Shown here: in pieces, positions 1 to 6,504 of the stretch
Layout: every line of letters begins with the position of its first letter
Numbering within the stretch: the stretch's first letter is position 1
Assembly (NCBI GenBank): GCA_000432895.1
Contig: FR889406.1
Span: 542 to 12,089, forward strand
DNA: 11,548 nucleotides
Reading direction: 5' to 3'
DNA from: Firmicutes bacterium CAG:449
GTDB taxonomy: Bacteria; Bacillota_I; Bacilli_A; RFN20; CAG-449
Notes under the pieces: generated by a model
Told to the model about the DNA's origin: nothing
What the model saw: the letters and a program-made list of their open reading frames with translations, nothing else
The model's database searches: none
Made by a program: the position numbers and the translations under genes

Positions 1-17
1 TTATTTAAAAGAGTCAC

Positions 18-63
18 AAAAAAAGAGGATGTAAGCACCCAATTTTGCTTTTTAACATCCTCT
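18..63 (-). terminator. Rho-independent terminator after rplQ
   Basis: On the minus strand a perfect 9-bp stem (positions 63-55 paired with 32-24, AGAGGATGT/ACATCCTCT) runs directly into a T tract covering 24-18. The stem can be extended by a second helix, 50-46 with 37-33, across a small bulge. It starts 18 nt after the rplQ stop, so it ends the whole ribosomal-protein transcript. Read on the plus strand, the hairpin is not followed by a T run, so it appears to work in one direction only. Positions 1-17 beyond it hold nothing I can identify. Confidence 0.93.
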
Positions 64-81
64 ATTAAGATTATTTTAAAA

Positions 82-477
82 TTATTTAACCCAAGTAACT
101 AATGCTGTAGGTGCATTGTCGCCTTTACGAATACCTGTTTTTAAAACAGAAGTATATCCGCCATTACGTTCTTTATAAGAAGGAGCAATTTCATCAAATA
201 ATTTTTTAAGAGCAGTGACATCTCCAGCTTGTTCATTTCTAATGATAGCTGCTGCTAAACGACGAGAATTTAAGTCACCTTTCTTGCCATATGTTACTAA
301 TCTATCAGCAAGTTTTGATAATTCTTTAGCAGTTGCTAAAGTAGTTTCAACTTTGCCATATTGAATTAAATCAGTAACTAAATTTCTTAATAATGATTTG
401 TTCTTACTTGCAGTAAAGCCAGTTTTAAAACGTACACCGCCTTTACCATGAACATTTTTACGTCCTGTAGTACCCAT
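82..477 (-). CDS. rplQ: 50S ribosomal protein L17
   Basis: L17 is a large-subunit protein bound to 23S rRNA near the polypeptide exit side. The 131-residue product carries the family core: LLRNLVTDLI (about 29-38), a GKKGDLNSRRLAAAII stretch in the middle, and the closing block with ERNGGYTSVLKT and ALVTWVK. The start is supported by AGGAGG 4 nt upstream, and no other Met lies nearby. Compared with Bacillus L17, where the Leu-Arg of the first helix sits near residue 17, here it is at 30-31, so the N-terminus is about 13 residues longer and rich in Gly and basic residues. It is the last gene of the cluster, 11 nt after rpoA, and is followed by the terminator, as in other alpha operons. Stop is TAA. 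Confidence 0.97.
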   Translation of the reverse strand: MGTTGRKNVHGKGGVRFKTGFTASKNKSLLRNLVTDLIQYGKVETTLATAKELSKLADRLVTYGKKGDLNSRRLAAAIIRNEQAGDVTALKKLFDEIAPSYKERNGGYTSVLKTGIRKGDNAPTALVTWVK

Positions 478-488
478 TTGGCCTCCTA

Positions 489-1439
489 TTATTCATATTC
501 TCTAAAGCCAAGGCCAATTGCTTGTAATTTTTCCTTAACTTCTTTGAGAGACTTTTTACCAAGATTTTTGACTTTCATCATGTCTTCTTCAGTCTTTTGT
601 GTTAATTCCATAACTGTTGCGATTGATGCTCTCTTCAAGCAGTTATAAGAACGTACAGAAAGATCGAGTTCATCGATTGTCATATCTTGATATTTATTCT
701 TAGGTTCTTCAACTTTATCAGCTAATACATCAGTTGATTGAGCAATTTCTGTTAATCCAACAAATAACTCAAAATGAGAAACTAAAATCTTTGCTGCAAG
801 TGAAATAGCTTCTTGAGGAAGCATAGAACCATTTGTGGTAATTTCCATATCTAAACGATCATAAGATGTTTTTTGTCCAACACGAGATGCTTGTACATCA
901 TATTGTACTTTCGTAATTGGAGAATAATTAGAATCTGTTGGAATCATACCAATTGGGAAATTTTTGTTTTTATTTCCCTCAGCAGTAACATAACCTCTGC
1001 CATTTCTAGCATAGATTGTCATAACTAAATGACCTTCTTCATTTAAATTAGCTAAAACAAGGTCTTCATTTATAACTTTAACACCTGCTGGACATTGAAT
1101 ATCACCAGCTTTAACAACAGCTGGTCCTTTAATATCGACATATAATTTGTGTGTTGCTTCTGAATCTTCATCAATTTTTAAAACTAATTGTTTTAAATTA
1201 AGAATGATTTCAGTAACGTCTTCTTTGATACCATCAAGTGAAGAGAACTCATGACGAGCTCCTTCGACTTCAATAGCAAATACGCTAGCACCTGGAAGAG
1301 AAGATAATAATACTCTTCTTAAAGCGTTACCAAGAGTTGTACCAAATCCACGCTCGAGTGGTTCAATTGAGAATTTTCCAACATTTGTTTCTACATCATA
1401 TGTAGCAATGTTGAATTCTGGTTTTTCAAATTTTTTCAT
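489..1439 (-). CDS. rpoA: DNA-directed RNA polymerase subunit alpha
   Basis: The alpha subunit dimerises to seed RNA polymerase assembly and contacts UP elements and activators through its C-terminal domain. The 316-residue product has the N-terminal assembly domain with EPLERGFGTTLGNALRR (26-42) and LLSSLPG (44-50). After a short linker around 240-250 comes the C-terminal domain. That domain keeps the residues matching the E. coli DNA-binding set: R263, N266, C267, G294, K296 and S297. An in-frame ATG seven codons upstream (ending at 1460) would add MNQGGKS, but it has no ribosome binding site. GGGAGG placed 7 nt before the ATG at 1439 decides this start, and MKKFEKPEF aligns with the usual N-terminus. 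A 61-nt gap to rpsK precedes it, the longest in the window. The TAA stop is followed in frame by TAG, which forms part of the rplQ Shine-Dalgarno. Confidence 0.97.
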   Translation of the reverse strand: MKKFEKPEFNIATYDVETNVGKFSIEPLERGFGTTLGNALRRVLLSSLPGASVFAIEVEGARHEFSSLDGIKEDVTEIILNLKQLVLKIDEDSEATHKLYVDIKGPAVVKAGDIQCPAGVKVINEDLVLANLNEEGHLVMTIYARNGRGYVTAEGNKNKNFPIGMIPTDSNYSPITKVQYDVQASRVGQKTSYDRLDMEITTNGSMLPQEAISLAAKILVSHFELFVGLTEIAQSTDVLADKVEEPKNKYQDMTIDELDLSVRSYNCLKRASIATVMELTQKTEEDMMKVKNLGKKSLKEVKEKLQAIGLGFREYE

Positions 1440-1446
1440 TGATTTT

Positions 1447-1452
1447 CCTCCC
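1447..1452 (-). promoter_or_regulatory. rpoA ribosome binding site (decides start)
   Basis: GGGAGG on the minus strand lies 7 nt before the ATG at 1439. The alternative ATG ending at 1460 would place this site inside the coding region and has only AT-rich sequence upstream. The site therefore selects the 316-residue RpoA. Confidence 0.88.
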
Positions 1453-1500
1453 TGGTTCATTTGAATTTTTGAAAATTTATTTTACTTCAAATTCGCCATA

Positions 1501-1899
1501 CTAACCACGTGGGCGTTTTGGTGGACGACAACCATTATGTGGAATAGGTGTCGTATCAGTAATTGTTTGAATTTGTAAACCAGCTGCTTGTAAACTTCTT
1601 AAAGCTGATTCACGTCCAGGACCAGGTCCTTTAACATCAACATCAACCGCAGTTAAACCTTGATCAACAGCGACTTTAGCGCATGCTTCAGCTGCTTGTT
1701 GAGCGGCGAAAGGTGTAGATTTTTTAGCACCTTTATAACCCATTGCACCAGCAGAAGACCAAGCAATTACATTACCTGCTTCGTCTGAAATTGTAACAAT
1801 TGTGTTATTGAAAGTTGAGTGAATGTGTGCAACACCTTTAGTAAAAGCTCTTTTAACTTTTTTCTTACGAGGAGCTGCTGCTTTTTTATTTGCTGCCAT
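1501..1899 (-). CDS. rpsK: 30S ribosomal protein S11
   Basis: S11 sits on the small-subunit platform and helps form the mRNA exit channel beside 16S rRNA. The 132-residue product is full length. It has a basic N-terminal tail (5-17), the core HIHSTFNNTIVTISD (25-39), WSSAGAMGYKGAKKSTPFAAQ (47-67), GPGPGRESALRSL (91-103), and the signature ending PIPHNGCRPPKRPRG. AAGGAGA precedes the ATG by 8 nt; a second ATG only 2 nt from the Shine-Dalgarno is too close to be used. The stop is TAG, with no overlap with the next ribosome binding site. rpoA follows directly without rpsD between them, which is the Bacillota arrangement. Confidence 0.97.
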   Translation of the reverse strand: MAANKKAAAPRKKKVKRAFTKGVAHIHSTFNNTIVTISDEAGNVIAWSSAGAMGYKGAKKSTPFAAQQAAEACAKVAVDQGLTAVDVDVKGPGPGRESALRSLQAAGLQIQTITDTTPIPHNGCRPPKRPRG

Positions 1900-1920
1900 A
1901 AATCATATCTCCTTTCTACA

Positions 1921-2295
1921 TTAAGCGGTTGCTTTTTTCTTATTAGCAATCGTTTTCTTTGGTCCTTTTCTTGTACGAGCATTATTTTTTGTTCTTTGTC
2001 CGCGTACAGGAAGACCTTTTCTATGGCGGATACCTCTATAGCATCCGATTTCTTGAAGACGCTTAATATTCATTGAGACTTCTCTTCTTAAGTCACCTTC
2101 AACTTTAATTTTACTAATTTCGCTTCTAATAGCTGTTAGTTGTTCTTCACTTAAATTTTTAACTCTGATATCTTCAGAAATTCCACAAGCTGCTAAAACT
2201 TTTTTAGCAATTGATGGGCCGATACCATAAATATAAGTTAAAGATACGACTACACGCTTATCATTTGGTATATCTACACCAACAATACGTGCCAT
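1921..2295 (-). CDS. rpsM: 30S ribosomal protein S13
   Basis: S13 lies in the 30S head and forms intersubunit bridges with the 50S. Its C-terminal tail reaches toward the P-site tRNA. The 124-residue product begins MARIVGVDIPNDKRVVVSL and has the helix-hairpin-helix region with YGIGPSIAKKVL (23-34). It also has the conserved GCYRGIRHRKGLPVRGQRT (84-102) and a Lys/Arg-rich tail ending KKKATA. AGGAGG sits 9 nt before the ATG. It lies 19 nt after rpmJ and 21 nt before rpsK, at the usual spc/alpha junction. No separate promoter is evident in front of it, so it probably shares the upstream transcript. Confidence 0.97.
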   Translation of the reverse strand: MARIVGVDIPNDKRVVVSLTYIYGIGPSIAKKVLAACGISEDIRVKNLSEEQLTAIRSEISKIKVEGDLRREVSMNIKRLQEIGCYRGIRHRKGLPVRGQRTKNNARTRKGPKKTIANKKKATA

Positions 2296-2314
2296 TTTTC
2301 ATTTCCTCCTAAAA

Positions 2315-2428
2315 TTAACCTTGTCTTTGTTTGTGCTTTGGATTAACACAAATGACCATAACTTTGCCATTTCTTTTAATAACTTTGCACTTGTCACAAA
2401 TTGGTTTTACTGAAGGTCTTACTTTCAT
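2315..2428 (-). CDS. rpmJ: 50S ribosomal protein L36, zinc-binding form
   Basis: L36 is the smallest large-subunit protein and is buried in 23S rRNA. This 37-residue ORF reads MKVRPSVKPICDKCKVIKR at its start and ends NPKHKQRQG, the canonical L36 pattern. It keeps the full zinc ligand set C11, C14, C27 and H32, so it is the zinc-dependent paralogue type. AGGAGG is placed 8 nt before the ATG, and the stop is TAA. It lies between infA (25 nt upstream) and rpsM (19 nt downstream), the standard position. The gene is very short, but the sequence match is unambiguous. Confidence 0.96.
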   Translation of the reverse strand: MKVRPSVKPICDKCKVIKRNGKVMVICVNPKHKQRQG

Positions 2429-2453
2429 AATAAATTCCTCCTAATTTGATACA

Positions 2454-2672
2454 TTACTTGTATCTAAATGTAATTCTGCCATGTGTTAAATCATAAGGCG
2501 ATATTGCTACCGTAACTTTATCACCTGGTAAAATGCGAATGTAATTCATGCGGATTTTACCAGAAACATTGGCAAGCATCACGATACCGTTTTCTAACTT
2601 TACTTTAAACATAGTATTAGGTAAAGTTTCAACAACTACCGCCTCAACTTCAATGACATCTTCTTTAGCCAT
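2454..2672 (-). CDS. infA: Translation initiation factor IF-1
   Basis: IF1 binds the 30S A site during initiation and supports IF2 and IF3 action. The 72-residue product has the usual family length and is a single OB-fold. Visible hallmarks are MAKEDVIEVEAVVVETLPN at the start, the VKLENGIVMLANVSGKIRMNYIRILPGDKV core, and the ending SPYDLTHGRITFRYK. AAGGAGA lies 7 nt before the ATG. It follows map by 16 nt and precedes rpmJ by 25 nt, the standard map-infA-rpmJ order of Bacillota. Confidence 0.98.
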   Translation of the reverse strand: MAKEDVIEVEAVVVETLPNTMFKVKLENGIVMLANVSGKIRMNYIRILPGDKVTVAISPYDLTHGRITFRYK

Positions 2673-2688
2673 CCACTAATCTCCTTTA

Positions 2689-3435
2689 TTAAAGTTTTGT
2701 GAGGATTTCATAACCCTCTTTTGTTATCACGATTGTATTTTCGTGGTGGCATGCTAATTTACCATCACTCGTCTTCGCAGTCCATCCATCACTAGTAATA
2801 TAGCAATCTTTTTTCCCTTGAAGAACCATCGGTTCAATCGCTAACGTCATACCTTCTTTTAAAATTGGTCCATGTCCTGGTTCACCATAATTTGGAATAG
2901 CAGGATCTTCATGCATTTCTCTACCAATTCCATGTCCAGTGAATTCTCTAACTATTGAATAACCATTACTTTCAGCATATTTTTGTATTGCTGATGAGAT
3001 GTCAGATAAGTGATTACCTGGTTTAGCCATTTTTAAGCCTTCAAGCAAGCATTCTTCAGTAACTCTAACCAAGCGGTCTGTTTCTGAAGAAACTTTTCCA
3101 ACTCTAAATGTTCTACAAGCATCACCATTATATCCTTGATATGTTGCAACAACATCGCATGAAACAATATCGCCTTCTTTTAAGCGTTTGTTATTTGGAA
3201 TACCATGCACAATAACATCATTAACCGATGTACAAATTGCAGCAGGATATCCTTCATAACCTTTTGAAGCTGGAATTGCTCCAGCGTCACGAATAACTTT
3301 TTCTGCTCTATCACAGATTTCTTTAGTTGTGACGCCAGGAACAATAATTTTTTCTAATTCTTCAAATACTTTAGCGACAATTCTACCTGCTTCACGCATC
3401 AATGAAATTTCTCTTTGTGATTTGATAATTATCAT
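2689..3435 (-). CDS. map: Methionine aminopeptidase, type I
   Basis: This metalloenzyme removes the initiator Met from nascent proteins in the cytosol, after deformylation. The 248-residue product has the pita-bread fold and all five metal ligands: D94 (SCDV), D105 (NGDA), H168 (TGHGIG), E201 (AIEP) and E232 (HHEN). The substrate-site His residues H77 (VHGIP) and H175 are also present. There is no N-terminal zinc-finger extension, so it is the short type I form. The ATG at 3435 gives MIIIKSQREISLM, which matches the Bacillus N-terminus and length. A longer reading from a TTG at 3453 would overlap adk by 14 nt and has no Shine-Dalgarno. The gene begins 4 nt after the adk stop, suggesting translational coupling. 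Its TAA stop is doubled in frame (TAATAA). Confidence 0.96.
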   Translation of the reverse strand: MIIIKSQREISLMREAGRIVAKVFEELEKIIVPGVTTKEICDRAEKVIRDAGAIPASKGYEGYPAAICTSVNDVIVHGIPNNKRLKEGDIVSCDVVATYQGYNGDACRTFRVGKVSSETDRLVRVTEECLLEGLKMAKPGNHLSDISSAIQKYAESNGYSIVREFTGHGIGREMHEDPAIPNYGEPGHGPILKEGMTLAIEPMVLQGKKDCYITSDGWTAKTSDGKLACHHENTIVITKEGYEILTKL

Positions 3436-3439
3436 TTGT

Positions 3440-4090
3440 CTATTTGCCTTCAAGAATATTTGTTATATCATTAAAGACATCATCAATGCTTTGTAAACCA
3501 TTAACTTCTTTTAACAAACCTTCTTTTGCATAATAATCAATAAGAGGTTTAGTTTGATTTTCATAAGCATCTAAACGTACCTTTAATGCTTCTTCTGTAT
3601 CATCAGGTCTTTGAATTAAAGTTTCACCACAAGAGTCACATACATCATCAACTAAAGGTTTTTTAGTGACAACATGATATGAATTCCCGCAGTTTTTACA
3701 AACTCTTCTTCCAGAAATTCTACTAATTAATACAGAAGGATCACAAGCTAAGTTAATTACAACATTAACTTCTCTTGCAATATCTTTTGTTAAAACCTTC
3801 AAAGCTTCTGCTTGAGCAATTGTTCTAGGGAAGCCATCAAGTAAATAACCATTTTTACAATCAGGTTTAGAAAGTCTTTCTTTAACTAAACCGATTGTTA
3901 CTTCATCAGGAACTAACATTCCTTTTTTGATATATGATTCTGCTAATAAACCTAATTCAGTTTTATTAGCAATTGCTGTTCTAAACATGTCACCTGTAGA
4001 AATGTGAGGGACTTTATAACGAGCAAGAATTTTTTCAGATTGAGTACCTTTACCAGCTCCTGGAGGTCCCATAATAATCATATTATGCAT
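3440..4090 (-). CDS. adk: Adenylate kinase, zinc-lid form
   Basis: Cytosolic enzyme catalysing ATP + AMP = 2 ADP, keeping adenylate pools balanced. The 216-residue product has the P-loop GPPGAGKGT (8-16), the AMP-binding STGDMFR (31-37), and DGFPRT (85-90). It is the long form with a full LID domain (about 128-160) holding four Cys: C131, C134, C151 and C154. Together these form a structural zinc site; Bacillus has Asp at the fourth position, so this is the all-Cys variant. AGGAGA lies 8 nt before the ATG at 4090, while the internal ATG at codon 4 would be too far, so the longer start is preferred. The Shine-Dalgarno overlaps the secY TAG stop (TAGGAGA). adk next to secY and map is the classic spc tail. 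Stop is TAG. Confidence 0.98.
   Translation of the reverse strand: MHNMIIMGPPGAGKGTQSEKILARYKVPHISTGDMFRTAIANKTELGLLAESYIKKGMLVPDEVTIGLVKERLSKPDCKNGYLLDGFPRTIAQAEALKVLTKDIAREVNVVINLACDPSVLISRISGRRVCKNCGNSYHVVTKKPLVDDVCDSCGETLIQRPDDTEEALKVRLDAYENQTKPLIDYYAKEGLLKEVNGLQSIDDVFNDITNILEGK
3447..3451 (-). promoter_or_regulatory. Weak map ribosome binding site inside adk
   Basis: GAAGG on the minus strand is the only purine-rich site before map. It lies 11 nt upstream of the ATG at 3435 and inside the last codons of adk. It is weaker and more distant than the AGGAGG or AAGGAG sites elsewhere in the cluster. map translation therefore probably depends on ribosomes finishing adk. Confidence 0.6.
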
Positions 4091-4102
4091 TATTAATATC
4101 TC

Positions 4103-5446
4103 CTAAATAACATTTGCGTGTTCATTTGAAGCAAGTAAACCATCAATTTGACTCATTGTTTCAAGAGCAACACCGACAACAATAATCATACCTGTTCCAC
4201 CCAATGCAAGTGATTGAGGAACAACATTACAAAGTGTTAAGACTACTGGTAAAGCAGCAATTAATGTTAAAGCTGTCGCACCAATAAAAGTAACACGATT
4301 TAATACTTTTTGAATATATCTTTGTGTTTCATTTCCTGGTCTAATACCTGGAATATATGAACCACTCTTTTGGAAATCATCCGCAAGTCTTTCTGGGTTA
4401 ATTGTTAAGTTAGAATAGAAGAACGAGAATGCAAAGGTAAGAACAATATAAATTATTAATCCCCAAGGCATATACCATGTTCCACCATTGAACCAAGGCA
4501 TTTTAACTAACGCAGAATTAGTAAATATTTGAGTAATCGTATCAGTAACTTCATTTGTATTAGTTACTGCGAATCCTATAATAACAGCTGGTGCCATCAT
4601 TAATGAGGAAGCAAAGATAACAGGGATAACTCCGGCACTATTAATCTTAATAGGAAGGAATGATGTGTTATTAACTTTTGCATTTAAAGCGCCACCTTTA
4701 TTAGAATGTTGAACTGGAATCTTTCTAATAGATTTTTCAACAAAAGCAACGAATAAGATAATTACTAGATATGCCAGTATATAAAGTAAGACTTTGACTG
4801 CACCTTGAATAATTAAGGCTTCATCACCAGTTGCAAGTTCAGTTCCAAAGAAATATGCAAGTGCGCTATAGATTTGTGTAGGTAAAGAAGCAATAATTCC
4901 AACGAAAATAATCATTGAAACACCATTTCCGATACCTTTAGAAGTAATTTGGTCAGCCATCCACATTACTAACATTGACCCAGCAATCAAGAATATAACA
5001 ATTTTTGCATATCCTAAAAAGCTTGTATCATTTAGAGTTATTGATGATGAGTTTTGCATTGTAACGGTTATACCATATGCTTGAACCGCACCAAGAACTA
5101 GTGTTAAATAACGAGTAGCCATTTCGATTTTTTTTCGACCTGTTTGACCTTGTTTAGATAACTCAGTCAAAGCAGGAAGAACATCCATCGACAATAATTG
5201 AATAATAATTGATGAAGTAATATATGGAGATACCCCCAAAGCAAACAATGAGAAGTTTTGTAAAGCACCACCACCCATTAAATTCATCAAAGCAAGGACA
5301 TTTGTTGTGTCCATTGCATCTTTAGAAATCGTAACACCAGGAACAGAAATAGACGCACCAATTCTAAAGATCAATATTATTCCAAGAGTAAATAGAATAC
5401 GATCACGAATATCTTTATTTTTAAATATGGCTACGAGTTTCTTCAT
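4103..5446 (-). CDS. secY: Protein translocase subunit SecY
   Basis: SecY forms the membrane pore of the SecYEG translocon, which moves unfolded proteins across or into the cytoplasmic membrane with SecA or the ribosome. The 447-residue product shows ten hydrophobic segments, at roughly 16-34, 66-86, 112-130, 147-166, 177-200, 211-236, 270-296, 328-346, 384-406 and 413-432. A plug-like Gly-rich stretch MNLMGGGALQNF lies at 54-65. Cytosolic loops C4 (EKSIRKIPVQ, 237-246) and C5 (GIRPGNETQRYI, 367-378, with the conserved R369) bind SecA or ribosome in homologues. The ATG lies 1 nt after the rplO stop, so the two are likely translationally coupled. The C-terminus is short (EHANVI) and the stop is TAG. 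Confidence 0.98.
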   Translation of the reverse strand: MKKLVAIFKNKDIRDRILFTLGIILIFRIGASISVPGVTISKDAMDTTNVLALMNLMGGGALQNFSLFALGVSPYITSSIIIQLLSMDVLPALTELSKQGQTGRKKIEMATRYLTLVLGAVQAYGITVTMQNSSSITLNDTSFLGYAKIVIFLIAGSMLVMWMADQITSKGIGNGVSMIIFVGIIASLPTQIYSALAYFFGTELATGDEALIIQGAVKVLLYILAYLVIILFVAFVEKSIRKIPVQHSNKGGALNAKVNNTSFLPIKINSAGVIPVIFASSLMMAPAVIIGFAVTNTNEVTDTITQIFTNSALVKMPWFNGGTWYMPWGLIIYIVLTFAFSFFYSNLTINPERLADDFQKSGSYIPGIRPGNETQRYIQKVLNRVTFIGATALTLIAALPVVLTLCNVVPQSLALGGTGMIIVVGVALETMSQIDGLLASNEHANVI

Positions 5447-5447
5447 A

Positions 5448-5891
5448 TTAGAGAACCTCTATGCTACCACCAGCAGCTTTAATTGCTTCTTCTGCAGATT
5501 TAGAAAACTTATTAGCGCAAACAGTTAAGTTACGTTCTAATTTTCCATTTCCTAATATTTTAACTCCACCATTTTTTTCTTTTGAAACTAAACCAGCTTC
5601 AATTAAAAGAGTTGGAGTAACTTTTGTGCCATCTTCAAACTTGTTTAAATCGCTAACATTAACAATAGCGTATTCAACAGTAGTGAAATTGTGGAATCCT
5701 CTTTTTGGAAGTCTTCTATATAATGGGTTTTGTCCACCTTCAAATCCAAGACGAACTCCGCCACCACTTCTAGATTTTTGACCTTTGACACCAGATCCAC
5801 CATTTTTTCCTTTTCCAGAGCCTAATCCACGGCATTTTCTTTTAGCAACATATCTTGCTCCAGAAGTAAAAGTTAATTCATTAAGTTTCAT
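5448..5891 (-). CDS. rplO: 50S ribosomal protein L15
   Basis: L15 is an early-assembly large-subunit protein whose long N-terminal arm threads through 23S rRNA. The 147-residue product has the standard length. Its N-terminal Gly/Lys-rich arm (about 17-45) is followed by GGGVRLGFEGGQNPLYRRLPKRGF (43-66), the diagnostic block, and a C-terminal globular domain ending AAGGSIEVL. The arm is slightly divergent: where most L15 proteins have a TSGRGHKGQ-type stretch, this one has NGGSGVKGQ (30-38). AGGAGG lies 9 nt before the ATG. The gene starts 13 nt after rpsE, with no room for rpmD, which commonly lies between them. Stop is TAA. Confidence 0.97.
   Translation of the reverse strand: MKLNELTFTSGARYVAKRKCRGLGSGKGKNGGSGVKGQKSRSGGGVRLGFEGGQNPLYRRLPKRGFHNFTTVEYAIVNVSDLNKFEDGTKVTPTLLIEAGLVSKEKNGGVKILGNGKLERNLTVCANKFSKSAEEAIKAAGGSIEVL
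5456..5459 (-). promoter_or_regulatory. secY ribosome binding site within rplO
   Basis: GAGG on the minus strand sits 9 nt before the secY ATG and lies wholly inside the last rplO codons (Glu-Val-Leu-stop). Only 1 nt separates the rplO TAA from the secY ATG, so terminating ribosomes can restart at secY. Confidence 0.65.
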
Positions 5892-5904
5892 AATGAGTTA
5901 CCTC

Positions 5905-6492
5905 CTATTTACGAATCGCTTCAACTTGAGCGACTGTTTTCATTGAATTAAGGCCATTAACAGTTGCACGAATACAATTGATTGGTGTTCTTGAACCATA
6001 GACCTTTGAGAAAATATTCTTAATACCAGCAAGTTCTAATACAGCACGAACTGGACCACCAGCGATGATACCAGTACCTTCTTTAGCAGGTTTTAAGTAT
6101 ACTTTTGATGCTGAATATTCACCCATAACATCATGTGGGACTGTACCACCTTTAACAATGTTGATGTGATACATATTATTTTTAGCAGCTGCTAATGCTT
6201 TTTTAATTGCTTCTGGGACTTCACCAGCTTTTCCAGTTCCGAAACCGAAATTACCTTTTCCATCACCGATAACAATTAAAGCAGAGAAACGCATGTGACG
6301 TCCACCTTTAACAGTTTTAGAAACACGGTTGATAGCAACAACTCTTTCTTCATATTGTTTTTCTTCACGTTTAGGAGCGTTTTTATTAAATTTACGTGGT
6401 CCTTTTCCGTTAGTCTTTTTTCCTCTAGGAGCTTTTTGCTCAGGAGCTTTTTCCGCTACTTCTTCAGTAACTACAACTTTTTCTTCTGCCAT
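5905..6492 (-). CDS. rpsE: 30S ribosomal protein S5 with long N-terminal extension
   Basis: S5 lies at the mRNA entry side of the 30S and affects decoding fidelity and mRNA unwinding. From about residue 48 (EERVVAINRV) the product matches the family: KGGRHMRFSALIVIGD (62-77), FGFGTGKAGEVPEAI (82-96), then the C-terminal domain with GTGIIAGGPVRAVLELAG and NCIRATVNGL. At 195 residues it is longer than the roughly 166 of Bacillus. The first 47 residues form a low-complexity tail, acidic in 1-18 and then Lys/Arg-rich. AGGAGG 8 nt before the ATG supports this start, and no internal Met occurs before residue 67. The TAG stop is part of the rplO Shine-Dalgarno (TAGGAGG). Confidence 0.97.
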   Translation of the reverse strand: MAEEKVVVTEEVAEKAPEQKAPRGKKTNGKGPRKFNKNAPKREEKQYEERVVAINRVSKTVKGGRHMRFSALIVIGDGKGNFGFGTGKAGEVPEAIKKALAAAKNNMYHINIVKGGTVPHDVMGEYSASKVYLKPAKEGTGIIAGGPVRAVLELAGIKNIFSKVYGSRTPINCIRATVNGLNSMKTVAQVEAIRK

Positions 6493-6504
6493 TTTACTAT
6501 CCTC

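Noticed and set aside
1..81. Possible start of another gene or a riboswitch beyond rplQ
   Set aside because: The stretch is explained by the intrinsic terminator; the 17 bases to its left are too short to interpret.
448..648. Plus-strand open frame across the rplQ/rpoA junction, and similar ones at 1819-2076, 5307-5528, 6295-6516, 7188-7463, 8322-8540, 10320-10517 and 11097-11288
   Set aside because: All are antisense to well-identified ribosomal, rpoA or secY genes and lack plausible start signals or recognisable products.
1477..1503. Possible readthrough tail of S11: after TAG the frame continues YGEFEVK and then TAA
   Set aside because: S11 already ends at its normal length with the usual PPKRPRG-type terminus, and seven open codons in a 61-nt gap are expected by chance.
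3436..3453. Longer map start (TTG at 3453) overlapping adk by 14 nt
   Set aside because: No ribosome binding site precedes the TTG; the ATG at 3435 gives the standard N-terminus and length.
5461..5781. Plus-strand open frame of 106 codons opposite rplO
   Set aside because: It lies fully antisense to a certain L15 gene, has no ribosome binding site and resembles no family. It is a by-product of AT-rich codon choice in rplO.
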